Positions 1-5,330 of a stretch of 5,330 bases of DNA are shown one piece after another. This stretch comes from Chloroflexota bacterium (GTDB lineage: Bacteria > Chloroflexota > Dehalococcoidia > Lucifugimonadales > CATQGZ01). The stretch lies in assembly GCA_027624995.1 (NCBI GenBank), contig JAQBTI010000182.1:1-5330 (forward strand), in the 5' to 3' direction. Each line of letters starts with the position of its first letter. Position 1 is the first letter of the stretch. The notes below the pieces were generated by a model. The model did no database searches and was not told where the DNA came from. It worked only from the letters and a program-made list of their open reading frames with translations. The position numbers were made by a program, and so were the translations under genes.

Positions 1-212
1 TTCCATTCTGCTCCCCTTCAGCTTTGGGGCTTCGATTCGGGAGGTACTCGGTGGTAGCTTGTTGGTACCTGAGCGGTGCGTCGGTGGAACTTAAACGGAA
101 CGCAACCGCTGGGGTCAGTCCCTCACTGGGTAGATAGTAGCACGTTTGTGCTATTCAGTCAATAGGTCGTACGGGCCACTTGGTCAGGGGGCTGGTTTGG
201 ATTTGGGAAACC
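1..212. other. Non-coding region downstream of the FG-GAP gene
   Basis: No reading frame here looks like a real protein on either strand, and the minus-strand FG-GAP gene ends at 213. The stretch holds short inverted repeats: AGGTAC at 42-47 pairs with GTACCT at 65-70 across a 17-nt loop, and a tighter hairpin lies at 138-153. I searched by eye for tRNA, T-box and integron attC signatures and saw none that held up. A gene to the left of the window could have its upstream or downstream region here, but this cannot be decided from the sequence shown. Confidence 0.5.
136..165 (-). terminator. Weak candidate terminator: two competing hairpins
   Basis: TAGCAC (138-143) and GTGCTA (148-153) form a perfect 6-bp stem with a four-base loop. 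CTATT (151-155) and AATAG (161-165) form a second, 5-bp stem that shares the bases CTA with the first, so only one can form at a time. The element lies about 50 bases beyond the minus-strand stop codon at 213-215, where a terminator could be. There is no T-tract after the stem on the minus strand, so it is not a standard intrinsic terminator and may be chance. Confidence 0.2.
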
Positions 213-461
213 CTATTGAAAGGTAGAATCATAGGCAGTCACACGCTGAGTAGCCCTCTCCACCTTGCCGTCCGCATACACACGCGCGTGCTCTCCGGGG
301 ACTATGGAAAATTCCACCGTTCCATCAGCAAAGTGGGCTTCGCCTCGGTGTTCTTCGTTGAACGGCGTTCCCACCAGTATTGTGTATTGATTCTGGTTCA
401 GGTATCCCGACCCACCGTCGACGATTCGGGTCATGACAAAAGTCCGATCTTGATACTGGGC
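213..461 (-). pseudogene. Out-of-frame C-terminal ASPIC/UnbV-like segment of the FG-GAP gene
   Basis: This is the natural C-terminus of the neighbouring FG-GAP gene, displaced into another frame. From about 461 the frame whose codons start one base later reads QYQDRTFVMTR, then GGSGYLNQNQY and HFADGTVEF, and stops at TAG 213-215. This resembles the ASPIC/UnbV domain found at the end of CRTAC1-type FG-GAP proteins, which usually has a Gly-rich turn followed by Tyr-Leu-Ser/Asn-Gln and then a Trp/Phe-x-Asp-Gly strand. The main frame contributes the domain's first part (ELLGKNGERNQQGRRVSV). Removing one C from the CCC run at 458-460 would join the two as RRVSVR-QYQDRTF. It has no ribosome binding site or start of its own suited to independent translation. 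The frame continues upstream to an ATG at 587, but there it only shadows the main frame. Confidence 0.7.
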
Positions 462-1842
462 GAACTGACACCCTTCTCCCCTGCTGGTTCCGCTCTCCGT
501 TCTTACCCAGGAGCTCGACCGTAAAAGACCCGTTCGACGTAGGAGTCTCGTTGAGATAGACCTGAACGAGCCACTTGTCTCCGGCATACTTGGTGTCCAT
601 TACTCGCCTTGCGAAATCGATTCGGCCATCTCCGTTGAAGTCGCCAAAGGACGGAGAGTTCGACTTCAGGTCGTGATAGTCAACCAGACCGGTCTCGCCG
701 GCAAGACTGAAACTTCCATCTCGCCCAATCAGCACATGGGTATCATGTCCCTCGTCCTTTCCGAGGACCATGTCTTCGAAGCCGTCGTTGTTCAGGTCGT
801 ACAAGTTCATCCCGAAAAAGGAATACCCGATGCCTCGTGGGGCTGCTCCCCCGTGCTCAAGGAAGGTACCGGCCTTGTCACCGATGAAGACCTTGGGACC
901 CGATTCGGTTGCGTATACAACCAAGTCCAGCCGCCCGTCGTTGTTCACGTCCTCGAACTTCACTCCCTCGTCGAACAGCGGGTGGAAGATGCCCTTGTCT
1001 TCCCTCAGGTTAGAGAATGTCAGATTCCGATTATTGACGAAGAGCCGGCTACCGACGTAGAGGTCCAGCCAGCCGTCCCCGCTAATGTCGGCGGCCTGGG
1101 CCCCCTCGACCCGGTAGTTTGCCGGTACGCCTGGCATTGCGACACCCGCTTGGTCGGCACGGTCCTCGAAGACGCCGTTGCCGTCGTTGATCAGGAGGTA
1201 GTTGTGCGCGTCGCTGCTGACGTGCGTGTAGCAGGGCAGAAAGATGTCGACGTGCCCGTCATTGTTAAAGTCCGCAAGGACCGGCTGTTCTGCCTGACAG
1301 ACTACCTGCAGATCGTCAAACGCCTCGCTTCTTTCGAAGCGGCCGTCACGGCCGAAATAGAGCTGTGGACGGTTGTCCTTGTTGGTAACCTGTTCCTGAT
1401 ATGAGATCTTGGAGATGATCAGCGCGTCGACGCTGGAATCTGAGTCGAAGTCCGCATAGAAGACAAGTCGGTACTTAGGCAAGTCCAGTTCGTCCAGCGA
1501 GATTGCCTCGAATGAGCCATCGGTTTCGGTGCGGTGACCGGATACATCGGCGCGGCCGTCACCATCTAGGTCGAAGACCGAGGGTGATACGACGGCCTCT
1601 CCCTCGTATGCGAGCCTGAAAACGGGAGAGACCCGGTCACCTGGGAGTCCCGAAAAAGGGACCAGTACGGGCCGCTTCGGGTCTTCCGGCTGCGTCTCAG
1701 GAGGCTGGTCGTAGTAGAAGAACAGGACATCGCGATGCACGCCATACTTGTACGAGAGCCCGCCGCCTATGAATGAACCGGCCATTACGACGAACAGCAG
1801 GGCTGTCAAGGTCACGATGAGCGTTCGCGAGTTTCCCGCCAT
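325..1842 (-). CDS. FG-GAP/VCBS repeat protein (CRTAC1-like), frameshifted near its C-terminus
   Basis: This is a probable exported or membrane-anchored beta-propeller protein; its ligand is unknown. Numbered from ATG 1842, residues 8-31 are a hydrophobic signal or anchor segment (LIVTLTALLFVVMAGSFIGG) after a short N-terminus with one Arg. Seven acidic repeats follow, at about residues 90, 130, 190, 251, 297, 348 and 400: FDLDGDG, ADFDSDS, ADFNNDG, ADISGDG, EDVNNDG, YDLNNDG and GDFNGDG. They match the calcium-binding DxDxDG loops of FG-GAP/VCBS blades. After about residue 460 the frame leaves the family pattern and ends at TAG/TAA-type stop near 325 with a meaningless Arg-rich tail, while the true ASPIC/UnbV end continues in another frame to 213. 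The repaired protein would be about 542 residues. An upstream in-frame ATG at 1911 would add 23 residues, but it overlaps a consensus -10 box and the extension would bury the signal segment, so I prefer 1842. The Shine-Dalgarno match at 1842 is poor. The gene diverges from the YyaL gene. It could be a real pseudogene or contain a sequencing error. Confidence 0.8.
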   Translation of the reverse strand: MAGNSRTLIVTLTALLFVVMAGSFIGGGLSYKYGVHRDVLFFYYDQPPETQPEDPKRPVLVPFSGLPGDRVSPVFRLAYEGEAVVSPSVFDLDGDGRADVSGHRTETDGSFEAISLDELDLPKYRLVFYADFDSDSSVDALIISKISYQEQVTNKDNRPQLYFGRDGRFERSEAFDDLQVVCQAEQPVLADFNNDGHVDIFLPCYTHVSSDAHNYLLINDGNGVFEDRADQAGVAMPGVPANYRVEGAQAADISGDGWLDLYVGSRLFVNNRNLTFSNLREDKGIFHPLFDEGVKFEDVNNDGRLDLVVYATESGPKVFIGDKAGTFLEHGGAAPRGIGYSFFGMNLYDLNNDGFEDMVLGKDEGHDTHVLIGRDGSFSLAGETGLVDYHDLKSNSPSFGDFNGDGRIDFARRVMDTKYAGDKWLVQVYLNETPTSNGSFTVELLGKNGERNQQGRRVSVRPVSRSDFCHDPNRRRWVGIPEPESIHNTGGNAVQRRTPRRSPLC

Positions 1843-1909
1843 TGGATGCCATCGTCCCGTTACGCGTGCATTCGTGGGGGTAGTCGTTTGACCCCTATCA
1901 TTCAGGGGC

Positions 1910-1938
1910 ATTATATACCGGCCTTCTCAGGTGGTCAC
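1910..1938 (-). promoter_or_regulatory. Candidate sigma-70-type promoter for the FG-GAP gene
   Basis: Read on the minus strand, a perfect TATAAT lies at 1915-1910 and GTGACC (four of six matches to TTGACA) at 1938-1933, separated by 17 bases. Transcription would start near 1903. The -10 box overlaps the ATG at 1909-1911, so that ATG could not be translated from this promoter. The next in-frame ATG at 1842, which begins directly ahead of the hydrophobic segment, becomes the likely start, with a leader of about 60 bases. The assignment rests on consensus matching alone. Confidence 0.5.
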
Positions 1939-1940
1939 CT
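1929..1940. promoter_or_regulatory. Inverted repeat between the divergent promoters
   Basis: AGGTG-GT-CACCT is a 5-bp inverted repeat with a two-base centre. It covers the -35 hexamer of the minus-strand promoter (1933-1938) and touches the place expected for the -35 of the plus-strand candidate. That position would let one bound regulator act on both genes. A 5-bp arm is short enough to arise by chance, and no regulator gene lies in the window. Confidence 0.22.
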
Positions 1941-1962
1941 CACTTGCGCCGTCGATCTTGGC

Positions 1963-1968
1963 TACAAT
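1963..1968 (+). promoter_or_regulatory. Candidate -10 box for the YyaL gene
   Basis: TACAAT differs from TATAAT at one position and lies 73 bases before the ATG at 2041. With a 17-base spacer the -35 would be at 1940-1945 (TCACTT), a poor match. TTGCGC at 1944-1949 is a better hexamer, but its spacer of 13 bases is too short. Transcription from this box would begin near 1975. It is a single-hexamer match, so confidence is limited. Confidence 0.33.
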
Positions 1969-1970
1969 AG

Positions 1971-2025
1971 ACGGGGACCTCATTTGGCCGACCACAGCCT
2001 CGGCCGCGAGACGAATGGACCCCGT
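1971..2025 (+). promoter_or_regulatory. Nested inverted repeats in the YyaL leader
   Basis: An outer pair, ACGGGG (1971-1976) and CCCCGT (2020-2025), encloses an inner pair, GGCCGA (1986-1991) and TCGGCC (2000-2005), with an 8-base inner loop. Both pairs are perfect over 6 bp. A competing small hairpin, CTCG (1999-2002) with CGAG (2007-2010), uses part of the inner arm. The outer 3' arm ends directly before the ribosome binding site, so the fold could affect translation. If transcription starts near 1975, most of the outer 5' arm would not be in the RNA, which weakens the idea. It matches no riboswitch family that I recognise. Confidence 0.25.
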
Positions 2026-2033
2026 GGAAAGAG
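2026..2033 (+). promoter_or_regulatory. Ribosome binding site that fixes the YyaL start
   Basis: GGAAAGAG lies 7 bases before ATG 2041, at suitable spacing. It supports starting at 2041 (MTNRLIKETSPYLLQ, the normal N-terminus of the family) over the in-frame ATG at 1846. Using 1846 would add 65 residues of unrelated sequence that run through the divergent promoter region. Confidence 0.6.
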
Positions 2034-2040
2034 ACGAACA

Positions 2041-4092
2041 ATGACCAATAGGCTAATCAAGGAGACCAGCCCGTACCTGCTGCAGCACGCCCACAACCCC
2101 GTGGACTGGTACCCGTGGGGGCCGGAGGCTCTGGAGCGGGCCAAGCGTGAGGACAGGCCGATCCTGCTCAGCGTCGGCTACTCGGCATGTCACTGGTGTC
2201 ATGTGATGGAGCGGGAGTCGTTCGAGAACGAAGAGATCGCCCGACTGATGAACGACAATTTCGTCTGCATCAAGGTGGACCGGGAAGAGCGGCCGGACAT
2301 CGACTCGATATACATGTCGGCGGTACAGGCCATGACCGGCCAGGGCGGATGGCCGATGACGGTGTTCCTGACGCCCGACGGCAAGCCCTTCTACGGTGGC
2401 ACCTACTTCCCTCCAGAGGACCGGGGTGGGCTACCCGCCTTTCCGCGGCTCGTTGAGGCGCTGGCCCAGGCCTACAGGGACAAGCCTGGGGATATCTCCC
2501 GAACGACCGGCCAGCTCGTGCAGCGGATGAAGCAGGTTTCCGCCGGACTGGAGAGCAAGGAGCCGTTGACCGCCGACATCATGCATGCGGCCAAGAGGGC
2601 GATAGTGTCACAGTTCGACGACCGGCACGGGGGTGTTGGCCTCCAGCCGAAGTTCCCTCAGCCGATGACCTACGAATTCCTGCTCCGCCATCACGTTCGC
2701 TTCAAGGACCCGCAGTCGCTCGAGATGGTGGAAACGACCCTCAGGAAGATGGCCGAGGGCGGGATCTACGACCAGATAGGCGGCGGGTTCCACCGGTACT
2801 CGACCGACACCTACTGGCTGGTCCCGCACTTCGAGAAGATGCTTTACGACAACGCCCTTCTTGTAAAGCTGTACGTGCACGCTTACCAGGTCACGGGCGA
2901 CCCTCTGTACCGCAAGGTCGTCGAGGAGACCCTCGACTACGTCGCCCGGGAGATGACCGACCCGCTGGGCGGGTTCTACTCGGCCCAGGACGCCGACAGC
3001 GAGGGGGTGGAGGGCAAGTTCTTCGTCTGGCGGCCGGAGGAGATTATCGAGGTACTCGGCAAGCCGGATGGGGAGCTGGTCAACGCGCACTACGGCGTGA
3101 CCAGGGAAGGCAACTTCGAGGGCCTGTCCATTCTTCACGTCGCCGAGGACGCGCGCTCCGTCGGCGGCCGGGACGGATTGTCGGATGAGGAGTTCGAAGG
3201 CGTGCTAAGCCGCTCTCGGGCGAAGCTGCTGGAGGCGAGAAACGGGCGCGTGGCTCCCGGCCTGGACGACAAGGTGCTGGCGTCGTGGAACGGACTGATG
3301 ATGCGGGCCTTTGCGGAGGCGGGGGGCGCTCTCGGCCGCCCGGACTACGTCGAGAAAGCTAACCAAAACGCTAAATTCATTCTTGACAGCCTGGTCCGAG
3401 ATGGGCGATTTCTGCGGACGTACAGGGACGGAGAGGCCAAACTGAAGGGCTATCTGGAGGACTATGCCTTCGTCATTGACGGCCTGCTGTCGCTGCACGA
3501 GGTGACCCTGAGTCAACGGTGGCTTCAGGAGGCCATCACCCTTGGCCACGCGATGGTGGACCTCTTCTGGGACGACTCGACGAGTCAGTTCTATGACACC
3601 GGCCGAGACCACGAGGAACTGCTCGTCCGGCCGAGGGACTACACCGACAACGCCATTCCATCCGGAAGCTCCATGGCGGCCGACGTGCTGCTGCGGTTGG
3701 CCGTCGTCACCGGCGATTCCGAGTTCGAGCGAAGAGCGGTCAAGTCTCTTCGGTCGGTCCGCGAGCTCATGGCTCGATTCCCCACCGGGGCGGGACACTG
3801 GCTCAGTGCGCTGGACTTCTACCTGTCGACGCCCAAAGAGGTGGCGATCATCGGGAGACCAGGCGAAGATGGTACGGATGCCCTGCTATCCCAAGTCTTC
3901 CGCGGGTTTTTGCCGAACCGCGTCCTCGTCGGGACGGACGGCTTGGATGACGAAGGGGCAAGACATGCCGTGCCCCTGTTGGAAGGGCGAGATCGAATCG
4001 ATGGCCGACCGACCGCCTACTTGTGCGAGAACTACGTCTGCAACCTACCCGTCACCGAGCCGGGCGCATTGGCGGACCAGCTACTTGGCTAG
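2041..4092 (+). CDS. yyaL: YyaL/SSP411 family protein (DUF255 thioredoxin-like domain plus alpha/alpha-barrel domain)
   Basis: This 683-residue protein is intact and of normal family length. It belongs to the YyaL/SSP411 (SPATA20) family, whose cellular role is not firmly known. Residues 1-165 form the thioredoxin-like DUF255 domain: SPYLLQHAHNPVDWYPW at 10-26, the redox-type CHWC motif at Cys50-Cys53 within GYSACHWCHVM, KVDREERPDID at 78-88, and GGWPMTVFLTPDGKPF at 102-117 with the likely cis-proline Pro105. From about 180 to 600 comes a helical region of six-hairpin-glycosidase/epimerase type, with GGVGLQPKFPQP (197-208), GGGFHRYSTD (247-256), PHFEKMLYDNA (262-272), DADSEGVEGKFFVW (317-330), DDKVLASWNGLM (409-420) and GYLEDYAF (470-477). 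The C-terminus has the cysteine pair C662/C667 in LCENYVCNLPV, a conserved family ending. There is no signal peptide, so it is probably cytoplasmic. The domain pairing suggests a redox-linked sugar-modifying or sugar-binding enzyme, but this is inference. It is divergent from the FG-GAP gene and convergent with the collagen-like gene, so it appears monocistronic here. Confidence 0.95.
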   Translation: MTNRLIKETSPYLLQHAHNPVDWYPWGPEALERAKREDRPILLSVGYSACHWCHVMERESFENEEIARLMNDNFVCIKVDREERPDIDSIYMSAVQAMTGQGGWPMTVFLTPDGKPFYGGTYFPPEDRGGLPAFPRLVEALAQAYRDKPGDISRTTGQLVQRMKQVSAGLESKEPLTADIMHAAKRAIVSQFDDRHGGVGLQPKFPQPMTYEFLLRHHVRFKDPQSLEMVETTLRKMAEGGIYDQIGGGFHRYSTDTYWLVPHFEKMLYDNALLVKLYVHAYQVTGDPLYRKVVEETLDYVAREMTDPLGGFYSAQDADSEGVEGKFFVWRPEEIIEVLGKPDGELVNAHYGVTREGNFEGLSILHVAEDARSVGGRDGLSDEEFEGVLSRSRAKLLEARNGRVAPGLDDKVLASWNGLMMRAFAEAGGALGRPDYVEKANQNAKFILDSLVRDGRFLRTYRDGEAKLKGYLEDYAFVIDGLLSLHEVTLSQRWLQEAITLGHAMVDLFWDDSTSQFYDTGRDHEELLVRPRDYTDNAIPSGSSMAADVLLRLAVVTGDSEFERRAVKSLRSVRELMARFPTGAGHWLSALDFYLSTPKEVAIIGRPGEDGTDALLSQVFRGFLPNRVLVGTDGLDDEGARHAVPLLEGRDRIDGRPTAYLCENYVCNLPVTEPGALADQLLG

Positions 4093-4169
4093 AGTGGCGA
4101 TGCGGACAACCGCCGGTCCATTGTCGAAACCTAGAGGTCATGTTCCCTGAGTCGAATGGATATTGCCAG
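4093..4169. other. Convergent gap between the YyaL and collagen-like genes
   Basis: The two genes end tail to tail with 77 bases between their stop codons. Only short alternative stems are visible (GCGG 4102-4105 with CCGC 4110-4113, or GGAC 4104-4107 with GTCC 4116-4119), and neither is followed by a T-tract. I see no convincing terminator or small gene. Confidence 0.5.
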
Positions 4170-5300
4170 CTAGGGAATCAATCCCATAGCCGAAGCGCCC
4201 GCATTGTAAAGGTCCAGGACCTGCTGCGGGCTCAGCGTGCCTTGCACAAAGAACGGTCCTAGTGGCCCGCCGCCCATCTTGCCGCCGAAATAGAACTCCT
4301 GCTTAGACGATCCCTGCCGGAAGGCCAGTCTGACTGCGCTGGTGGTGTCCTCCATGGCAACGTAGCTCCCGAATGATCCGACGACGTTACCGGCTGGTGC
4401 GGAGTTCAGATAGAACGAAATGCCTGAGTTCGATCCACTTCCGTCGTAGGTAGCTACCAAGAACACCCACAGGCCGGGTGTTGCCGTACCGGAAATGTTT
4501 CTACCGATCCATGCGTTGTTCGACTCGTCTCTAAGAAGCAGTTCGCCCCGATTACCGCCAGCTGTAAAGTCCCACTCTCTCTGCTTTGCGCCGCTCGTGT
4601 TGTCGAACTTGGATAGGATGTATTGGAGTTCCGTGCCACTGCTCAAGTTTATCCATGCGCCCATGCTGAAAGAGGGCTCACTCCCCGGCGAACCGTTGGC
4701 ACCCGCACTCCAGAACGGGTGGTCTGTGGACATAGCGCCCTCATCGGTCCCGTTGAAGCTGAGGACCGGTACGATGCCCTGGAAAGCGCTGGGGTCAGTG
4801 AAGTCCAGCGGGGTGCTGAAGGTGGAGGGAAGCTTGCTCCAGGTGAAAACGAGCTGCTCGGACCCGATGGTCGTGAAGGTAGGCTGTGTCGGGTCGGTGT
4901 TGGGGTCGGCTATGGGAAGAATCACCGCGGGACCTGCCTCCACTAGAATGGAAAGGACGTTGTTGTAGACGCTGTCGAGGGTGAGCGTGGCCATTGGCCC
5001 GGTCTCCAGCGCCAGGACCCTAGCTTCTAACTCGTCGATTCTAGCCAATAGAAGCGACAGGTCTGTGGCTGGCCCTTCCGGTCCTTGACAGTCTAGAACG
5101 GTGACCAGACCATCACCGTTCACATCCTCTGTTGGGCTTGGCAGACCGTCACCGTCGAGGTCCCAACAGCTTAGGCCTGGATCGCCCTGAGGTCCTTGGG
5201 GACCGATAGTACCGGGAGTGCCGGTAGCGCCTTGAGGACCTGCCGGTCCCTGGGATCCTGCCGGGCCTGGGTCGCCCTGAGGTCCCTGTGGGCCAAGCAA
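4170..5300 (-). CDS. Collagen-like protein with EF-hand-like loops, coiled coil and LamG-like domain; N-terminus uncertain
   Basis: This is a probable secreted or surface protein. Numbered from TTG 5300, residues 3-42 are uninterrupted Gly-X-Y triplets rich in GPQ and GDP, as in bacterial collagen triple helices. Residues 45-71 hold two adjacent 12-residue calcium loops, D47-D49-D51-S55-E58 and D59-N61-D63-T67-D70, bracketed by Cys45 and Cys71. Residues 81-99 (LSLLLARIDELEARVLALE) look like a short coiled coil that could trimerise the collagen part. From about 175 to the end the sequence resembles a LamG/concanavalin A-like domain (FSMGAWINLS, PGLWVFLVATYDG, ISFYLNSAPAG) ending in LSPQQVLDLYNAGA, typical of the jelly-roll end of LamG-type domains; a carbohydrate or protein ligand is possible but unproven. 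Odd point: an in-frame TAG lies at 5307-5309 and no signal peptide precedes the triplets. The purine-rich GGGAGG ends only one base before TTG, too close for normal initiation. The gene probably begins beyond the window in another frame, or has lost its start. Confidence 0.75.
   Translation of the reverse strand: MLGPQGPQGDPGPAGSQGPAGPQGATGTPGTIGPQGPQGDPGLSCWDLDGDGLPSPTEDVNGDGLVTVLDCQGPEGPATDLSLLLARIDELEARVLALETGPMATLTLDSVYNNVLSILVEAGPAVILPIADPNTDPTQPTFTTIGSEQLVFTWSKLPSTFSTPLDFTDPSAFQGIVPVLSFNGTDEGAMSTDHPFWSAGANGSPGSEPSFSMGAWINLSSGTELQYILSKFDNTSGAKQREWDFTAGGNRGELLLRDESNNAWIGRNISGTATPGLWVFLVATYDGSGSNSGISFYLNSAPAGNVVGSFGSYVAMEDTTSAVRLAFRQGSSKQEFYFGGKMGGGPLGPFFVQGTLSPQQVLDLYNAGASAMGLIP
5174..5300 (-). 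repeat. Collagen Gly-X-Y coding repeat with a 90-bp internal duplication
   Basis: The triplet region is built from GPQ, GDP, GPA and related codons. A unit at 5174-5197 recurs at 5264-5287 with very few mismatches, exactly 90 bases (30 residues, ten triplets) apart, and encodes GPQGPQGDPG both times. An exact multiple of nine bases keeps the triplet phase, as expected if the array grew or shrank by recombination or slippage. Such repeats are also prone to assembly collapse, so the array length here may not be reliable. Confidence 0.75.
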
Positions 5301-5330
5301 ACCTCCCTAAGGATTTTTGTTCTGATTCTC

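Noticed and set aside
40..125. T-box-like wording (GGTGGTAG, GGTACC, GGTGGAAC) in the left non-coding region
   Set aside because: The full antiterminator consensus, specifier stem and a downstream synthetase or amino acid gene are all absent.
180..524. 114-residue plus-strand open frame over the end of the FG-GAP gene
   Set aside because: It overlaps both pieces of the frameshifted ASPIC-like domain on the opposite strand and has no recognisable features.
673..1404. 243-residue plus-strand open frame opposite the FG-GAP gene
   Set aside because: It mirrors the antisense of acidic repeats (runs of Val, Asp and Glu) and shows no domain; the minus-strand protein is clearly the real one.
1846..2040. 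65-residue N-terminal extension of the YyaL protein from an upstream in-frame ATG
   Set aside because: The extension resembles no part of the family, crosses the divergent promoter region and lacks a fitting ribosome site, while ATG 2041 has one and gives the normal family N-terminus.
3205..3798. 197-residue minus-strand open frame inside the YyaL gene, with a similar one at 2608-3138
   Set aside because: Both are antisense shadows in GC-rich coding DNA with Arg/Val/His-rich, motif-free translations.
4102..4119. Terminator between the convergent genes
   Set aside because: The stems are only 4 bp, compete with each other and are not followed by a T-tract on either strand.
3542..4262. Plus-strand frames overlapping the end of the YyaL gene and the start of the gap
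   Set aside because: They are Ser/Arg/Thr-rich frame-shadow translations, and the intact YyaL frame accounts for the DNA up to 4092.

Overview
The window is GC-rich bacterial DNA carrying three protein-coding genes and little else. A thioredoxin-like YyaL/DUF255 protein with CHWC and EKMLYDNA motifs, an FG-GAP/VCBS repeat protein and a collagen-like/LamG protein together suggest a free-living, probably environmental bacterium. A Chloroflexota lineage (for example SAR202-like) would fit the YyaL sequence, but that is an impression from memory and cannot be tested here. I see no RNA genes, CRISPR array, insertion sequence or phage genes.

Layout: positions 1-212 hold no gene, only short inverted repeats. 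Positions 213-1842 (minus strand) hold a membrane-anchored or exported protein with seven calcium-binding FG-GAP-type repeats and a C-terminal ASPIC/UnbV-like domain. The ASPIC part lies in a different frame from the rest, so the gene carries a one-base frameshift near position 460. Positions 1843-2040 are a divergent promoter region with a strong minus-strand -10 box, a plus-strand -10 candidate, an inverted repeat between them and a potentially structured leader. Positions 2041-4092 (plus strand) encode an intact 683-residue YyaL/SSP411 family protein. After a 77-bp convergent gap, positions 4170-5300 (minus strand) encode a protein made of collagen Gly-X-Y triplets, two back-to-back EF-hand-like loops between cysteines, a short coiled coil and a LamG-like domain. 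A stop codon sits only six bases upstream of its first possible start, so its secretion signal is missing or out of frame.

The genes do not form an obvious pathway. The YyaL gene is divergent from one neighbour and convergent with the other, so none of the three is co-transcribed within the window. The two flanking genes look like cell-surface or secreted proteins that use calcium-binding acidic loops, and both show a reading-frame problem at one end, whereas the central gene is clean. I found no convincing evidence for a new multi-gene system. The points most worth checking are the two disrupted surface-protein genes, the start-site correction based on a promoter that overlaps an upstream ATG, and the symmetric elements in the divergent promoter region.
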